Positions 8,328 to 16,142 of a stretch of DNA of 32,179 nucleotides are shown in pieces (position 1 is the stretch's first letter; every line of letters starts with the position of its first letter). The stretch covers positions 1 to 32,179 of the forward strand of contig JAPOVX010000236.1 in assembly GCA_026707935.1 (NCBI GenBank), in the 5' to 3' direction. The notes beneath the pieces were generated by a model. The model searched no databases and was not told where the DNA came from. It saw only the letters and a program-made list of their open reading frames with translations. Both the position numbers and the translations under genes were made by a program. The stretch comes from Paracoccaceae bacterium. Its GTDB lineage: Bacteria > Pseudomonadota > Alphaproteobacteria > Rhodobacterales > Rhodobacteraceae.

Positions 8328-9200
8328 ATGCCACTGACAGGTATGAAGCAGATCCTTCCGCATGCCGTCGCCGGCGGCTATGGTGTGGCAGCGTTCAATC
8401 CGGTTGACTACAATTCCGCAAAGGCCATGGTTGACGCCGCAGCGGCGCTGGACGCGCCGGTGATTCTGCAGACCTCGGTGAAGACAGTTAAGTACTGGGG
8501 CCACGCGGCCTGCGCCGGTTGGATCAAGGAACTGGCTGCCGATACGAGCGTGCCGATTTCATTGCACCTCGACCACTGTCAGGATCTCGACGTCATTCGC
8601 GGCTGCATTGATCATGGCTGGACCGACGTGATGATCGATGCCTCGGCCCTGCCTTTCGAAGAGAACCTGGCCATGTCCCGCGAAGTCGTGACAATGGCGG
8701 CGGCAGCCGGGATGGGCGTGGAGGCGGAACTGGGCCGGATCGTCGGTGTTGAGGACGACATTTTCGTGGATGCGCGCGATGCCCATCTCACGGAAGTCGA
8801 TGAGGCCGTGCGTTTTTGCCGCGATCTGGACCTGGCGGTGTTCGCGCCCGCCATCGGCACCGCGCACGGCTACTACTCGGGTGAACCGAACGTTGCATTT
8901 GACCGGATCGAGGAAATTCATCGGCGCACGGGCAAGCCGCTGGCCTTGCATGGAGGCACCGGGCTGGCCAACGACGTTTTCGCGAAATCGATCGCCCGCG
9001 GCTGTGCCAAGATCAATATTTCGACACAGCTCAAACACGCCTTCATCGACGGGTTCGCGGCGTACCACCGGGACAACCCGGACGATTACGAACCGCTTCG
9101 GGTTATCGAGGCGCAGTACGAGGCACTCCTGGCTGTTTTCATGGACCGGATCGAGCAGTTCGGCGGCGGTGGGCAGGGCTCGTTGATACTGGCCGCGTAA
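8328..9200 (+). CDS. Class II (zinc) fructose-bisphosphate/tagatose-type aldolase family protein
   Basis: A 290-residue class II aldolase of the FbaA/GatY/KbaY group, which makes or splits a ketose (bis)phosphate using zinc. Landmarks are LHLDHCQD (catalytic Asp82, zinc ligand His83), VMIDASALPFEENL (101-114), VEAELGRIVGVED (131-143), GTAHG (zinc His180) and LALHGGTGLA (zinc His208), then AKINISTQLK (227-236). All key residues are present, so it should be active. The usual Gly before the SHLPFEEN-like motif is Ala here, so the substrate may not be a standard one. The start lacks a strong Shine-Dalgarno. First gene of the cluster divergent from the LysR regulator. A degraded copy of its first 99 bases sits at 12085-12180. 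Confidence 0.93.
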   Translation: MPLTGMKQILPHAVAGGYGVAAFNPVDYNSAKAMVDAAAALDAPVILQTSVKTVKYWGHAACAGWIKELAADTSVPISLHLDHCQDLDVIRGCIDHGWTDVMIDASALPFEENLAMSREVVTMAAAAGMGVEAELGRIVGVEDDIFVDARDAHLTEVDEAVRFCRDLDLAVFAPAIGTAHGYYSGEPNVAFDRIEEIHRRTGKPLALHGGTGLANDVFAKSIARGCAKINISTQLKHAFIDGFAAYHRDNPDDYEPLRVIEAQYEALLAVFMDRIEQFGGGGQGSLILAA

Positions 9201-9222
9201 TGCCGGCGGCCAAGCGGTATTT

Positions 9223-9228
9223 GGAGAG
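9223..9228 (+). promoter_or_regulatory. Ribosome binding site deciding the CbbY-like start
   Basis: GGAGAG is followed by a 6-base spacer and then ATA ATC AAG GCA, which fits the expected N-terminus IKALLFDCDG. It argues that translation starts at 9235 despite the non-standard codon. Confidence 0.55.
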
Positions 9229-9234
9229 CGACTC

Positions 9235-9987
9235 ATAATCAAGGCACTTCTATTCGACTGCGACGGCGTTCTCGTCGACACCGAACGTGACGGCCACCGT
9301 GTGGCGTTCAATCGCGCGTTCGCCGCTAGAGACCTGGGGATCGAGTGGAGTATCGAGTCGTATGGTGAGCTGTTGAAGGTCGCGGGCGGCAAAGAGCGCA
9401 TGCGCCAACACTTCGACAATGCGGACTGGCCCGTTGGCATCGACGACCGCGATGCATTCATCAGGGATCTGCACAGGTCCAAGACCGATATCTTCATGCA
9501 GATTATCGGGGACGGACAGTTGCCGTTGCGGTCCGGAATTGCCCGGCTGGTCGATGAAGCAATCGCGACGGGATTGACACTGGCCGTCTGCTCCACTTCG
9601 AATGAACGCTCGGTAACGCTGATTGTCGAGCGTTTGCTCGGTGAAGCGCGTCACAGACGGTTCGCCGCAATCTTCGCCGGTGACGTCGTGTCGCGAAAGA
9701 AGCCGGACCCCGAGATTTACGAACTCGCGGCGCAGCGATTGGGGCTGGCCGCCGCAGAATGCGTGGTGATCGAAGACAGCCGCAACGGGCTGCTGGCAGC
9801 GAAGGGGGCCGGGATGCGCTGCGTCATCACGATCAGCGGATATACTGGCGACGAAGATTTTTCCGAGGCAGACGCCGTTTACCCGGAACTGGGCGACCCG
9901 CCGGCCGTACACGTGACGCTGGAAGATGTACTGCGGTCGCGACGCGCGATTCCAGGTAGACCTGTCGAATCGGTGCGAATTCCATGA
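9235..9987 (+). CDS. CbbY-like HAD phosphatase, apparently with an AUA start codon
   Basis: HAD-superfamily phosphatase of the CbbY/beta-phosphoglucomutase-like group, about 250 residues. The DxD nucleophile motif is LLFDCDGVLVDTE at the extreme N-terminus. It is followed by the GGKERMRQHF and LHRSKTDIF signatures seen in Rhodobacter CbbY (a xylulose-1,5-bisphosphatase), LAVCSTSNERS (motif II), VSRKKPDPEIYELAAQRLG (motif III) and VVIEDSRNGLLAAKGAG (motif IV). No ATG, GTG or TTG lies in frame between the upstream stop at 9184 and a GTG at 9301, which would delete the nucleophile. The codon at the right place is ATA (9235), six bases after GGAGAG at 9223-9228. Either AUA is used or the start has mutated. 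It lies 34 bases after the aldolase stop, probably in the same operon. Confidence 0.85.
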   Translation: MIKALLFDCDGVLVDTERDGHRVAFNRAFAARDLGIEWSIESYGELLKVAGGKERMRQHFDNADWPVGIDDRDAFIRDLHRSKTDIFMQIIGDGQLPLRSGIARLVDEAIATGLTLAVCSTSNERSVTLIVERLLGEARHRRFAAIFAGDVVSRKKPDPEIYELAAQRLGLAAAECVVIEDSRNGLLAAKGAGMRCVITISGYTGDEDFSEADAVYPELGDPPAVHVTLEDVLRSRRAIPGRPVESVRIP

Positions 9988-10044
9988 ATTCCGCGAAAAC
10001 AACTTGTGCCAACAGCCACGAGGCCACTGGCCAGTCGCAGCGTC

Positions 10045-10075
10045 CGCCCGTCACCCGCTGCCAGGCGCGGGCGGG
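10045..10075 (+). terminator. GC-rich inverted repeat between the phosphatase and dehydrogenase genes
   Basis: CCGCCCG (10045-10051) pairs with CGGGCGG (10069-10075) around a 17-base loop that has further GC pairing. No U-tract follows. It may attenuate transcription into the dehydrogenase gene or be a decayed repeat. The 237-base gap holding it is the only large gap in this plus-strand cluster. Confidence 0.3.
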
Positions 10076-10224
10076 GGCGGGTTCGCCACCCCGAGCGTCA
10101 CTCCAACCCGTGCGCGGAACGGAGACGTGAATTTTGCGAAGTCGAGGTTTCGCCCCACAAAAGGCAGTGCCGCTCTCGCGCCATGAGCCGGCGTCGAGAA
10201 CGGGCTGAGGGAATCGGAGGCAGA

Positions 10225-11352
10225 ATGTCATCACGAACAGGCAAGGTTGTGCTCTTCATGGGCGTTGGCGTACCACTGGAGGCAGCAGAGTTCCCGTTAC
10301 CGGAAGAGCTGGAGCCGGGTGCGATTCTTGTCCGCACCAGCATTGCTACCGTGTGCGGCTCGGACATGCACAGCTGGCGCGGACGCAGGCCTTTTCCGAC
10401 CCCGTCCGTGCTCGGTCATGAAGGGCTCGGAATCATCGAGAGGCTCGGGCGCGATATCTCCGGAGATGCCGCTGGCAACCTGCTGTCCGTTGGAGACCGT
10501 ATCACCTGGTCCATCATGGCCAACTGCGGCAACTGCTATTACTGCACGATGACGGATCTGCCGCAGAAGTGCCAGAATCTCTTCAAATACGGACACGACA
10601 AGAGCGACGTGCCCCCGTATTTCCTGGGCACATTTGGCGAGTATGTCTACCTCAAGCCGGGCACCGGTGTGTTCAAGGTCCCGGACGACATGACGGATGA
10701 GGAAGCCTCGCCCCTGATGTGCGCGGCAGCGACGGTAACCGGCGGCCTTGACAGAATCGACATGCAAACCGGCGACACCGTTGTCATCCAGGGGGCCGGG
10801 ATGCTCGGCCTTTACGCCGCCGCATTTGCCAAGGAACAGGGCGCCAGACAGGTCGTTATGATCGACATCCTGGACAAGCGCCTCGAGTTGGCGAAGGAGT
10901 TCGGCGCCGATGTGTGCATCAACGCCGACGGGTGCACCGATGAGACGTTGATTGAAAGCGTCCATGACCTCACCCGTGGCATCGGTGCCGACCTCGTGGT
11001 CGAGGTCAGCGGCTATGCCAAGGTGGTGCCGCTGGGCGCGAAATTGCTGCGCACCGGCGGCAAGTATCTGATGCAGGGGGCGGTCTATCCGAACGACAGC
11101 TTCACCCTTGATTCACATGACGTGATCATCAAGTGTCTGACCATCAAGGGGCTTCACAACTATCATTCGAAATACCTCGGACGTGCGATGGAACTGGTTC
11201 ACAAGAGCCGATCGAGGTACCCTTATGAGAAACTCTCAGGCCCCAGTTTTCCGCTGACCGCCGAGGGCGTGACATCCGCGCTCGAGGCATTGGAGAACCG
11301 TACTGCTATCCGGCCGATAGTAAGACCTCAAGCTGCAAAAGGAGACCCCTGA
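10225..11352 (+). CDS. Zinc-dependent alcohol dehydrogenase, phosphonate-catabolism-associated type
   Basis: A 375-residue medium-chain dehydrogenase. The ATG at 10225 is preceded by GGAGG (10216-10220), which decides the start over longer in-frame options. Catalytic zinc ligands: Cys44 in TVCGSDMHSW and GHEG (His65, Glu66). The structural zinc lobe has four Cys (101, 104, 107, 116). The NAD(P)-binding GAGMLG is at 190-195. It closely recalls the clade annotated as phosphonate-catabolism-associated alcohol dehydrogenase (TIGR03366, HpnZ-like), known for neighbouring phosphonatase-like genes; the next gene here is exactly such a hydrolase, overlapping by one base. The likely role is oxidation of a hydroxyalkyl compound, possibly a hydroxyalkylphosphonate, to the aldehyde that the hydrolase then attacks. 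The subfamily assignment is from memory. Confidence 0.9.
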   Translation: MSSRTGKVVLFMGVGVPLEAAEFPLPEELEPGAILVRTSIATVCGSDMHSWRGRRPFPTPSVLGHEGLGIIERLGRDISGDAAGNLLSVGDRITWSIMANCGNCYYCTMTDLPQKCQNLFKYGHDKSDVPPYFLGTFGEYVYLKPGTGVFKVPDDMTDEEASPLMCAAATVTGGLDRIDMQTGDTVVIQGAGMLGLYAAAFAKEQGARQVVMIDILDKRLELAKEFGADVCINADGCTDETLIESVHDLTRGIGADLVVEVSGYAKVVPLGAKLLRTGGKYLMQGAVYPNDSFTLDSHDVIIKCLTIKGLHNYHSKYLGRAMELVHKSRSRYPYEKLSGPSFPLTAEGVTSALEALENRTAIRPIVRPQAAKGDP

Positions 11353-12080
11353 TGGGCAAAGTAAGCATGGTGATGTTCGATCTTTCCGGTACGACCGTCC
11401 ACGACGATACCGGTGTACGGGATTGCTTGTACAAGGCAGCCGTGGAGTTCAACCTGGACACCACGCCCGACGAGATACTGCTCAATATGGGCACCAACAA
11501 GATTCATCTCTATCAGTTCCTGATTTCCAGGGCACAGGGCAAGGACCTCAAGATAGAGGATTTCGAAAAGACCAAAGATCCCGAAACGCTTGAAGAAGCC
11601 ACGACGATTTTCGACCGGTATTCGGAAATCATGATCAATCACTACCGCAACGAGGTCAGGGAGGTGCCCGGGGCTGTCGATACGTTCAAGTGGTGTCACG
11701 ACCACGGCATCCTGGTCGCCACCGACACCGGCTTTCATCGAGACGTCACGACTGCCATCATGGACGGGCTGGGCTGGGTGAAGGACGGACTCGTTGATGT
11801 CGCTGTCGATGTCGAACATGTGCCCGGCGAACGAGGCCGGCCTGCACCCTTCATGATCTACTACGCCATGAGCGAACTGGATGTCCAGAATGTGCACGAA
11901 GTGATCAAGGTCGGGGACACGCCGGCTGATATGCTGGAAGGCTATAACGCAGGCTGCCGCGGCATCATTGGCGTGCTCAGCGGGCCCAGACCCGTCGAGG
12001 CTTGGGGACGGTACTGGCACACACACGTAATCCCCAGTGTAGTAGAGCTGCCGGAACTCATTGAAAGTGAATTTCTCTGA
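11352..12080 (+). CDS. Phosphonatase-like HAD hydrolase (PhnX-related)
   Basis: A 242-residue HAD hydrolase. The nucleophile motif MFDLSGTTV (Asp10) has Ser12 where ordinary HAD phosphatases carry the acid/base Asp; phosphonatases have Ala there. The cap has MGTNK (46-50), matching the MGxxK motif whose Lys forms the Schiff base with phosphonoacetaldehyde in PhnX (Lys53 in the Bacillus enzyme). Motif II is VATDTGF, motif III is around GRPAPFMIY, and motif IV is VGDTPADM (Asp189, Asp193), then NAGC. This combination indicates C-P bond cleavage of an aldehyde by a Schiff-base route, as in phosphonatase. It matches the phosphonatase-like group (TIGR03351) rather than canonical PhnX, so the real substrate is uncertain. 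The ATG overlaps the dehydrogenase stop (TGATG) with AGGAG upstream, indicating translational coupling. Confidence 0.88.
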   Translation: MGKVSMVMFDLSGTTVHDDTGVRDCLYKAAVEFNLDTTPDEILLNMGTNKIHLYQFLISRAQGKDLKIEDFEKTKDPETLEEATTIFDRYSEIMINHYRNEVREVPGAVDTFKWCHDHGILVATDTGFHRDVTTAIMDGLGWVKDGLVDVAVDVEHVPGERGRPAPFMIYYAMSELDVQNVHEVIKVGDTPADMLEGYNAGCRGIIGVLSGPRPVEAWGRYWHTHVIPSVVELPELIESEFL

Positions 12081-12084
12081 CAGG

Positions 12085-12180
12085 CCACCGACAGGCGTGC
12101 AGCAGATCCTGCCGCATGCCGCCGGCGGCAACGGTGCGGCAGCGTTCAATCCGGTTGACTGCAATTCCGCAAGGGCCATG
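12085..12180 (+). pseudogene. Degenerate copy of the aldolase gene 5' end
   Basis: These 96 bases align with 8331-8429, just inside the aldolase start, with one 3-base deletion and about ten substitutions (near 90 percent identity by hand count). The copy lacks the ATG and ends exactly where an IS3-type fragment begins. It lies only 4 bases after the phosphonatase-like gene. It is a non-functional partial duplication, probably left by a rearrangement. Confidence 0.8.
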
Positions 12181-12323
12181 ACCCGGATCATCAGGGCTTC
12201 GCGGGCGAACTCATCGAGGATGTTGAACATACGGTAGGCACATCCATCGCAGGTTCGGTCCCGGGCGAAGTCACAGGACCAGACATGTATGGGCCGTTCG
12301 CTCCTGGCGAACCTCTCGCCCAA
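12181..12323 (-). mobile_element. IS3-family transposase fragment
   Basis: The minus strand encodes RPIHVWSCDFARDRTCDG and then YRMFNILDEFAREALMIRV. This is the first-Asp region of an IS3-type integrase, homologous to the remnant at 6451-7056 but diverged from it. It is cut at 12181 by the partial aldolase duplicate and fades near 12323. The 222 bases up to the phosphatase stop at 12546 hold no recognisable gene and may be more of the same element. Confidence 0.75.
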
Positions 12324-12545
12324 CGCCCCGAGCGGCTCCGGAATGCGGTCGGCCAGTCCGGACCGGCACCATGGGTCGAGGCGAAGGACGCGTGATGGGC
12401 GCGCGGAGTTTTCCTGGAAAGACCGGCAAGCCTGCTGCCAAGCTCGTCATCCACGGTCGTTTCCCGCTTCAGGTTGGGCCACCGTGGAATCCAAGGGGAC
12501 TCGGTCGCGCTCCCATGGGAAGAATCGACGAGAATAGCGCGACCG

Positions 12546-13340
12546 CTACGATCCTCCGAGACGCAGGTCGGCGAGGCTGTCGACCTCGAAGTCGGCCGCT
12601 TTGCCGGGTTCCGAGCGGTTGAGAACCCCGGTCTTGACGAGGACTGTCTTGAGGCCGGCATTTCGGCCAGCCGCAACATCGGTCTCGAGCTGGTCACCGA
12701 TCATGATCGTGCGCTCGGCGTCCGTACCCAGCTTCCAGCGCGCGATCTCGATCAGCGTTGGCTCCGGCTTGCCGACAACGACGTGCGGCGTATCGAGACC
12801 CGCGGCCGCGGTGACCGCGGCGAGGAGGCTGCCGGCACCGGGGATGAAGCCGCCTGGAACCGGGTACATACGGTCGGGATTGGTGCCGATCAGAAACGCG
12901 CCGGAGCGGACTGCGTCGGCCGCTTTCGCCAGCTTGTCGTAGTGGAAGGCTCGATCCAGGCCGACGACAACAGCGTCCGCCTCACCGGTCGTCACTCTGC
13001 AGCCGATCCCACGCAGCGTATCGCGCAGGGCGTCCGACCCCACCACGTGCACCGTGGCACCGTTCGGCCAGCGACCGCGCACAAAGTCGGCCGCTGCCTC
13101 CCCGCTCGTGACCACATCTTCAGCCGTGGCGGGAATGCCCATGCGGCCCAGCTTGGCGGCGAAGTCCGCGCTCGTGCCGGTGGAGTTGTTCGTGACATAG
13201 GCCACCCGCAAACCGTGCTCCATCCAGTCGCGAATTGCGGTGACCGCGTCGTCGATCGGCGTGTCCCCGCGATAGACGACGCCGTCCAGGTCGGAGACGA
13301 CACCGCGAATATCGGGCAAGGTTACAGCTTCGTTGCTCAC
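12546..13340 (-). CDS. NagD/HAD-IIA-type sugar-phosphatase
   Basis: A 264-residue HAD subclass IIA phosphatase. The nucleophile motif is VVSDLDGVVYRGDTPI (Asp17, Asp19), then VAYVTNNSTGTS (motif II), the C2-type cap, VVVGKPEPTLIEIA (motif III Lys) and IMIGDQLETDVAAGRNAG (motif IV). Length and motifs are complete, so it is probably functional. Members dephosphorylate small sugar phosphates, nucleotides or phosphoglycolate; the substrate cannot be read from sequence. The start is GTG (complement 13338-13340), sharing GTGA with the stop of a kinase remnant upstream, which shows it was once the downstream gene of a coupled operon. It runs into IS3 debris downstream. Confidence 0.9.
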   Translation of the reverse strand: MSNEAVTLPDIRGVVSDLDGVVYRGDTPIDDAVTAIRDWMEHGLRVAYVTNNSTGTSADFAAKLGRMGIPATAEDVVTSGEAAADFVRGRWPNGATVHVVGSDALRDTLRGIGCRVTTGEADAVVVGLDRAFHYDKLAKAADAVRSGAFLIGTNPDRMYPVPGGFIPGAGSLLAAVTAAAGLDTPHVVVGKPEPTLIEIARWKLGTDAERTIMIGDQLETDVAAGRNAGLKTVLVKTGVLNRSEPGKAADFEVDSLADLRLGGS

Positions 13341-13510
13341 TGTTTGTGGGCCTGGAGGATTTCTGCGGCCACATGGGGATTGCTCCAGGCGCCGCGGCCG
13401 GCCGCACCCACGAAGACTGCTCCGCGCGATCCGACTTCAATCCGGTCCGGCAGCAGCACAGTTCCAGTCGGCGCATGCCCAAGGAAAAGCCGATTGCGGG
13501 ATGCCCTTCC
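13337..13510 (-). pseudogene. C-terminal remnant of a probable FGGY-family carbohydrate kinase
   Basis: On the minus strand the last 55 or so codons before the stop at 13337 read LGRASRNRLFLGHAP, then VLLPDRIEVGSRGAVFVGAA and GRGAWSNPHVAAEIL. This resembles the end of FGGY sugar kinases (a GGASRNRL-type motif, then E-V-G-A/S-R-G-A-A before a final helix). Upstream sequence in the same frame has no kinase domain, so the gene is truncated. Its stop overlaps the NagD-type start (GTGA). The family call is from pattern recall and is only moderately secure. Confidence 0.45.
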
Positions 13511-13665
13511 CAAAGGCATGATCGAGCAAGCCGCTGAACACGTCATGCGAAGGCCGGGCTCGCCAAGCTGAATGTCGCAAGTTTCCGGGCCTTGCGAGGC
13601 AAAATGAATTTCAGATTGCACCATGAAATATACGGTGTTGATTGTTTCGAGGCGTCCGTTCGTCT

Positions 13666-14079
13666 GTAAATTGCCCCAAGAAGGCGCCCCTGTCGAGTCT
13701 CCGGCTCGGCGAATTGTGCGAAGAGGATTTCCCTCCAGGCGTCGTGAAAATCGGCACCGGCGTTGGCACCACTGGCTCAGCCCTGGTGCACCGCAAGGAC
13801 GTTTCCCGTATGGGGTTCGCCGGCTCGGTGGAAACAGGACGCATCGTCGCACGCGAAGCGGTGGGGAAATTCAAGGGAGCAACACTGGAACCCGGTGACG
13901 AGAATCCGATCGTCACCATCCCCGATGCCGACCCGAAGAAGGCCGCTGCCACTCTGCGCCCCGTCGGCGGGGGGCCATGCCGAGAGGGCATCAATGGCCC
14001 CCTCGCCGTGGAGTGCGGTTCCGGGTACCATCTGTCGCGTGATCCAGAAGAATGTTGCGCGCAACATTTCAGAGATTGA
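13666..14079 (+). pseudogene. Aldehyde dehydrogenase fragment
   Basis: The plus-strand frame encodes NCPKKAPLSSLRLGEL, FPPGVVKIGTGVGTTGSALV, RMGFAGSVETGRIVARE and ATLEPGDENPIVTIPDAD. This is the NAD(P)-aldehyde dehydrogenase core from the lysine-loop region through the FTGS and LELGGKNP motifs. The N-terminal 150 or so residues are absent. The C-terminal part fades after the DADPKKAA segment (a degenerate VECGSGY may stand for the catalytic Cys region) and stops at 14079. Several core residues are changed (LEPGDENP for LELGGKNP). It is a dead gene piece next to the kinase remnant. Confidence 0.75.
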
Positions 14080-14431
14080 ATGCCGTGCTCGGGATTACAG
14101 TACGTGTTGTTGACGCCCGTGTGTCCGAGGCAGGTCGACGGTGCGCGCATGTGACGGCCGAAATCCTTCCGGCTGGATGAGTTGCTGCCTTCCAGTGTGC
14201 GAACGGCGAATCCGTGGTGATTGTTCTGGATTCCAAATAATGCCTTCCGATCGACAATCGAGAAATCGCATGAAAATAACCGGATTTGGAATTTGCGACC
14301 AAAATTGATTCTCGATCGGTATTGGCTTGATCGAACCAAATGGCTAATGTCTCCTCATCCAATATATCACAATGGATAACGTGGCGCCCGGAATTCCATG
14401 CAGGAATTGGGCACTTTGAGAGGAACGAACC
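14080..14431. other. AT-richer leader/promoter region of the peptide-transporter operon
   Basis: About 350 bases without a gene, clearly more AT-rich toward its right end (14220-14400) than the surroundings. It is the expected place for the promoter of the operon that begins at 14432. I could not assign -35 and -10 boxes with confidence. AGAGGAAC near 14420 is the Shine-Dalgarno for the next gene. Confidence 0.45.
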
Positions 14432-16054
14432 ATGAAAAATATAGAACCTGAATTCAGAAAAAAAACGGCGTCTTGGCTGACGCGCCGACAGTTGATGAAC
14501 CATGCGGCCGCCGGTGCCGCGGTGTTCGGTATTTCGCACCTGCTAGATCCGACAAAAGCACTCGCCAGTACCGCCGATGCCGTGTCCGCAATGCTTGACG
14601 GACAAACTCCCAAGATGGGTGGCAAGCTTGTCTATGGTCAAACTTATCCGAATTGGGCGTTGGGCGAATCAAATCGAGGCGAACATTCGTACTACTATCT
14701 CGATCTTCTGACACGCGCGATCTGGAATATGCTGACCTGGGTTGACGAAGATCTGAACGTTCAGTTGGAATTGGCTCGCACGCTGACATCCAATGACAGT
14801 TTGGATGTATGGGAGTTGGAGCTGCACGAAGGGGTATTGTTCCACGACGGCAGTGAAATGACTGCCGATGATGTGGTCGCCTCGTTAAGCCTTCACATGC
14901 TCGGAGGTGTCGGCTTGATCAGGAACACAATCGCCCGGCCTGAAAAGACCGGCAAATACAGTGTCCGACTCCATTTGGAGCGACCCAATGCCGAATTCCC
15001 CTATGCGTTGGCCGAATACAGGGCAACGATTTTCAAAGCCAAGGATGACCTCCAGGAGATGGGTTATGACGGAATTGGAACGGGACCATTCCAACTCATC
15101 GAGATAGATAATGCACGTCAGTTTCGTGCTCGGCGCAACGAGAACTACTGGATGGAAGGCGGCGGACCTTATCTGGACGAATTGGTGGGCGTGATTACTC
15201 TGGGTAACGCCGCCATCAACGGTTTCCGTGCCGGGCAATTGAATGCAGTCTGGAACATAGATCCTGGCCAGATCGGTCAATTTGAAGATGCGGGCGGGGT
15301 CGTTCACGCCTCCAGATCGGGCGACGGATTCTATATGATCATGCCGAAAAACCTCGATTTTCCGTGGAATGATCAGCGAATACGTCAAGCAATGTCTCTG
15401 GCAATAGACCGCGTGAAGATCAACACGATCATCTACAACGACCCGGAAGGCTGGACAGGAAACGACACCCACATGAATGGTCTCAACGCGGATTTCGTTC
15501 CGCGACCGGTCGAGCGGGACGTGGCGCAAGCCAAGGCTCTGCTGGCAGAAGCCGGATATGGTGACGGTGTCAAGTTGCCCGCGATGCTGTTCTGCCCGTC
15601 GTTTCCCGAAGAACCGCGCCTTTGGCCGATTGTGTCCGAAAGCCTGGCCGAGGCCGGTATCGAGTTGAAGATGGAGGAGCGGCCTTGTGACGGGTATATT
15701 CCCTACGCCTTGGCAGTCAACAAACCGTGGGGGCGCCCGCGCCGTCACCTTGTCGGGCCGCGCAATCCCTACATCAACCTTCTCCGGCCGTGGACAACCG
15801 ACTCAGGTGGCAAATGGGAAACCGAGGGTTCAGAAAGGTATCATGACCTGGTGCAGACGGCTGTCGGTACGAAAGACCCGGTGGAGCGCTCGAACATGTA
15901 CAAAGAGGCGCAACGCATTGCACACGAAGAGGTGCCTGGCATCAGTATCGGGGCACGGCGGAACATGGTGGCCCACGCGGCAAACGTGAAGAACGCCCGC
16001 AGCCATGCCCAGAACTGGTCAAGCCGGTTTGAAAGCATCTGGATCGATGCCTGA
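14432..16054 (+). CDS. ABC transporter family 5 solute-binding protein with Tat-like signal
   Basis: A 540-residue periplasmic binding protein of the dipeptide/oligopeptide type, the receptor of the transporter encoded downstream. The N-terminus has a twin-arginine motif (LTRRQLMNHAAAGAAVFG, residues 16-33), so export is probably by Tat. Landmarks: VWELELHEGVLFHDGSEMTADDVVASL, GIGTGPFQLIEIDN and AKALLAEAGYGDGVKLP. It differs clearly from the duplicated receptor at the left of the window. It is separated from the permease by 88 bases that contain a stem-loop, which commonly raises receptor expression over the rest of the operon. Substrate unknown. Confidence 0.94.
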   Translation: MKNIEPEFRKKTASWLTRRQLMNHAAAGAAVFGISHLLDPTKALASTADAVSAMLDGQTPKMGGKLVYGQTYPNWALGESNRGEHSYYYLDLLTRAIWNMLTWVDEDLNVQLELARTLTSNDSLDVWELELHEGVLFHDGSEMTADDVVASLSLHMLGGVGLIRNTIARPEKTGKYSVRLHLERPNAEFPYALAEYRATIFKAKDDLQEMGYDGIGTGPFQLIEIDNARQFRARRNENYWMEGGGPYLDELVGVITLGNAAINGFRAGQLNAVWNIDPGQIGQFEDAGGVVHASRSGDGFYMIMPKNLDFPWNDQRIRQAMSLAIDRVKINTIIYNDPEGWTGNDTHMNGLNADFVPRPVERDVAQAKALLAEAGYGDGVKLPAMLFCPSFPEEPRLWPIVSESLAEAGIELKMEERPCDGYIPYALAVNKPWGRPRRHLVGPRNPYINLLRPWTTDSGGKWETEGSERYHDLVQTAVGTKDPVERSNMYKEAQRIAHEEVPGISIGARRNMVAHAANVKNARSHAQNWSSRFESIWIDA

Positions 16055-16089
16055 CGAGGCCGAAATGCCAAATTCTTGACATCTACAAT

Positions 16090-16117
16090 CAGCCACGGCA
16101 TCGCGATGTCGTGGCTG
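16090..16117 (+). promoter_or_regulatory. Intercistronic stem-loop between receptor and permease genes
   Basis: CAGCCACGGCATCG is followed immediately by CGATGTCGTGGCTG, a 14-base inverted repeat with one G-U-type exception; the innermost bases would form the loop. It lies 36 bases after the receptor stop, with no strong U-tract. Hairpins here typically protect the receptor mRNA 3' end or partly terminate transcription. Confidence 0.6.
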
Positions 16118-16142
16118 AATTCGTTTGCAAGGATTAGTCCGA

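Noticed and set aside
11328-12323. 331-codon minus-strand frame covering the phosphonatase-like gene
   Set aside because: Only its first 48 codons are meaningful (the IS3 fragment at 12181-12323); the rest is antisense to an intact gene.
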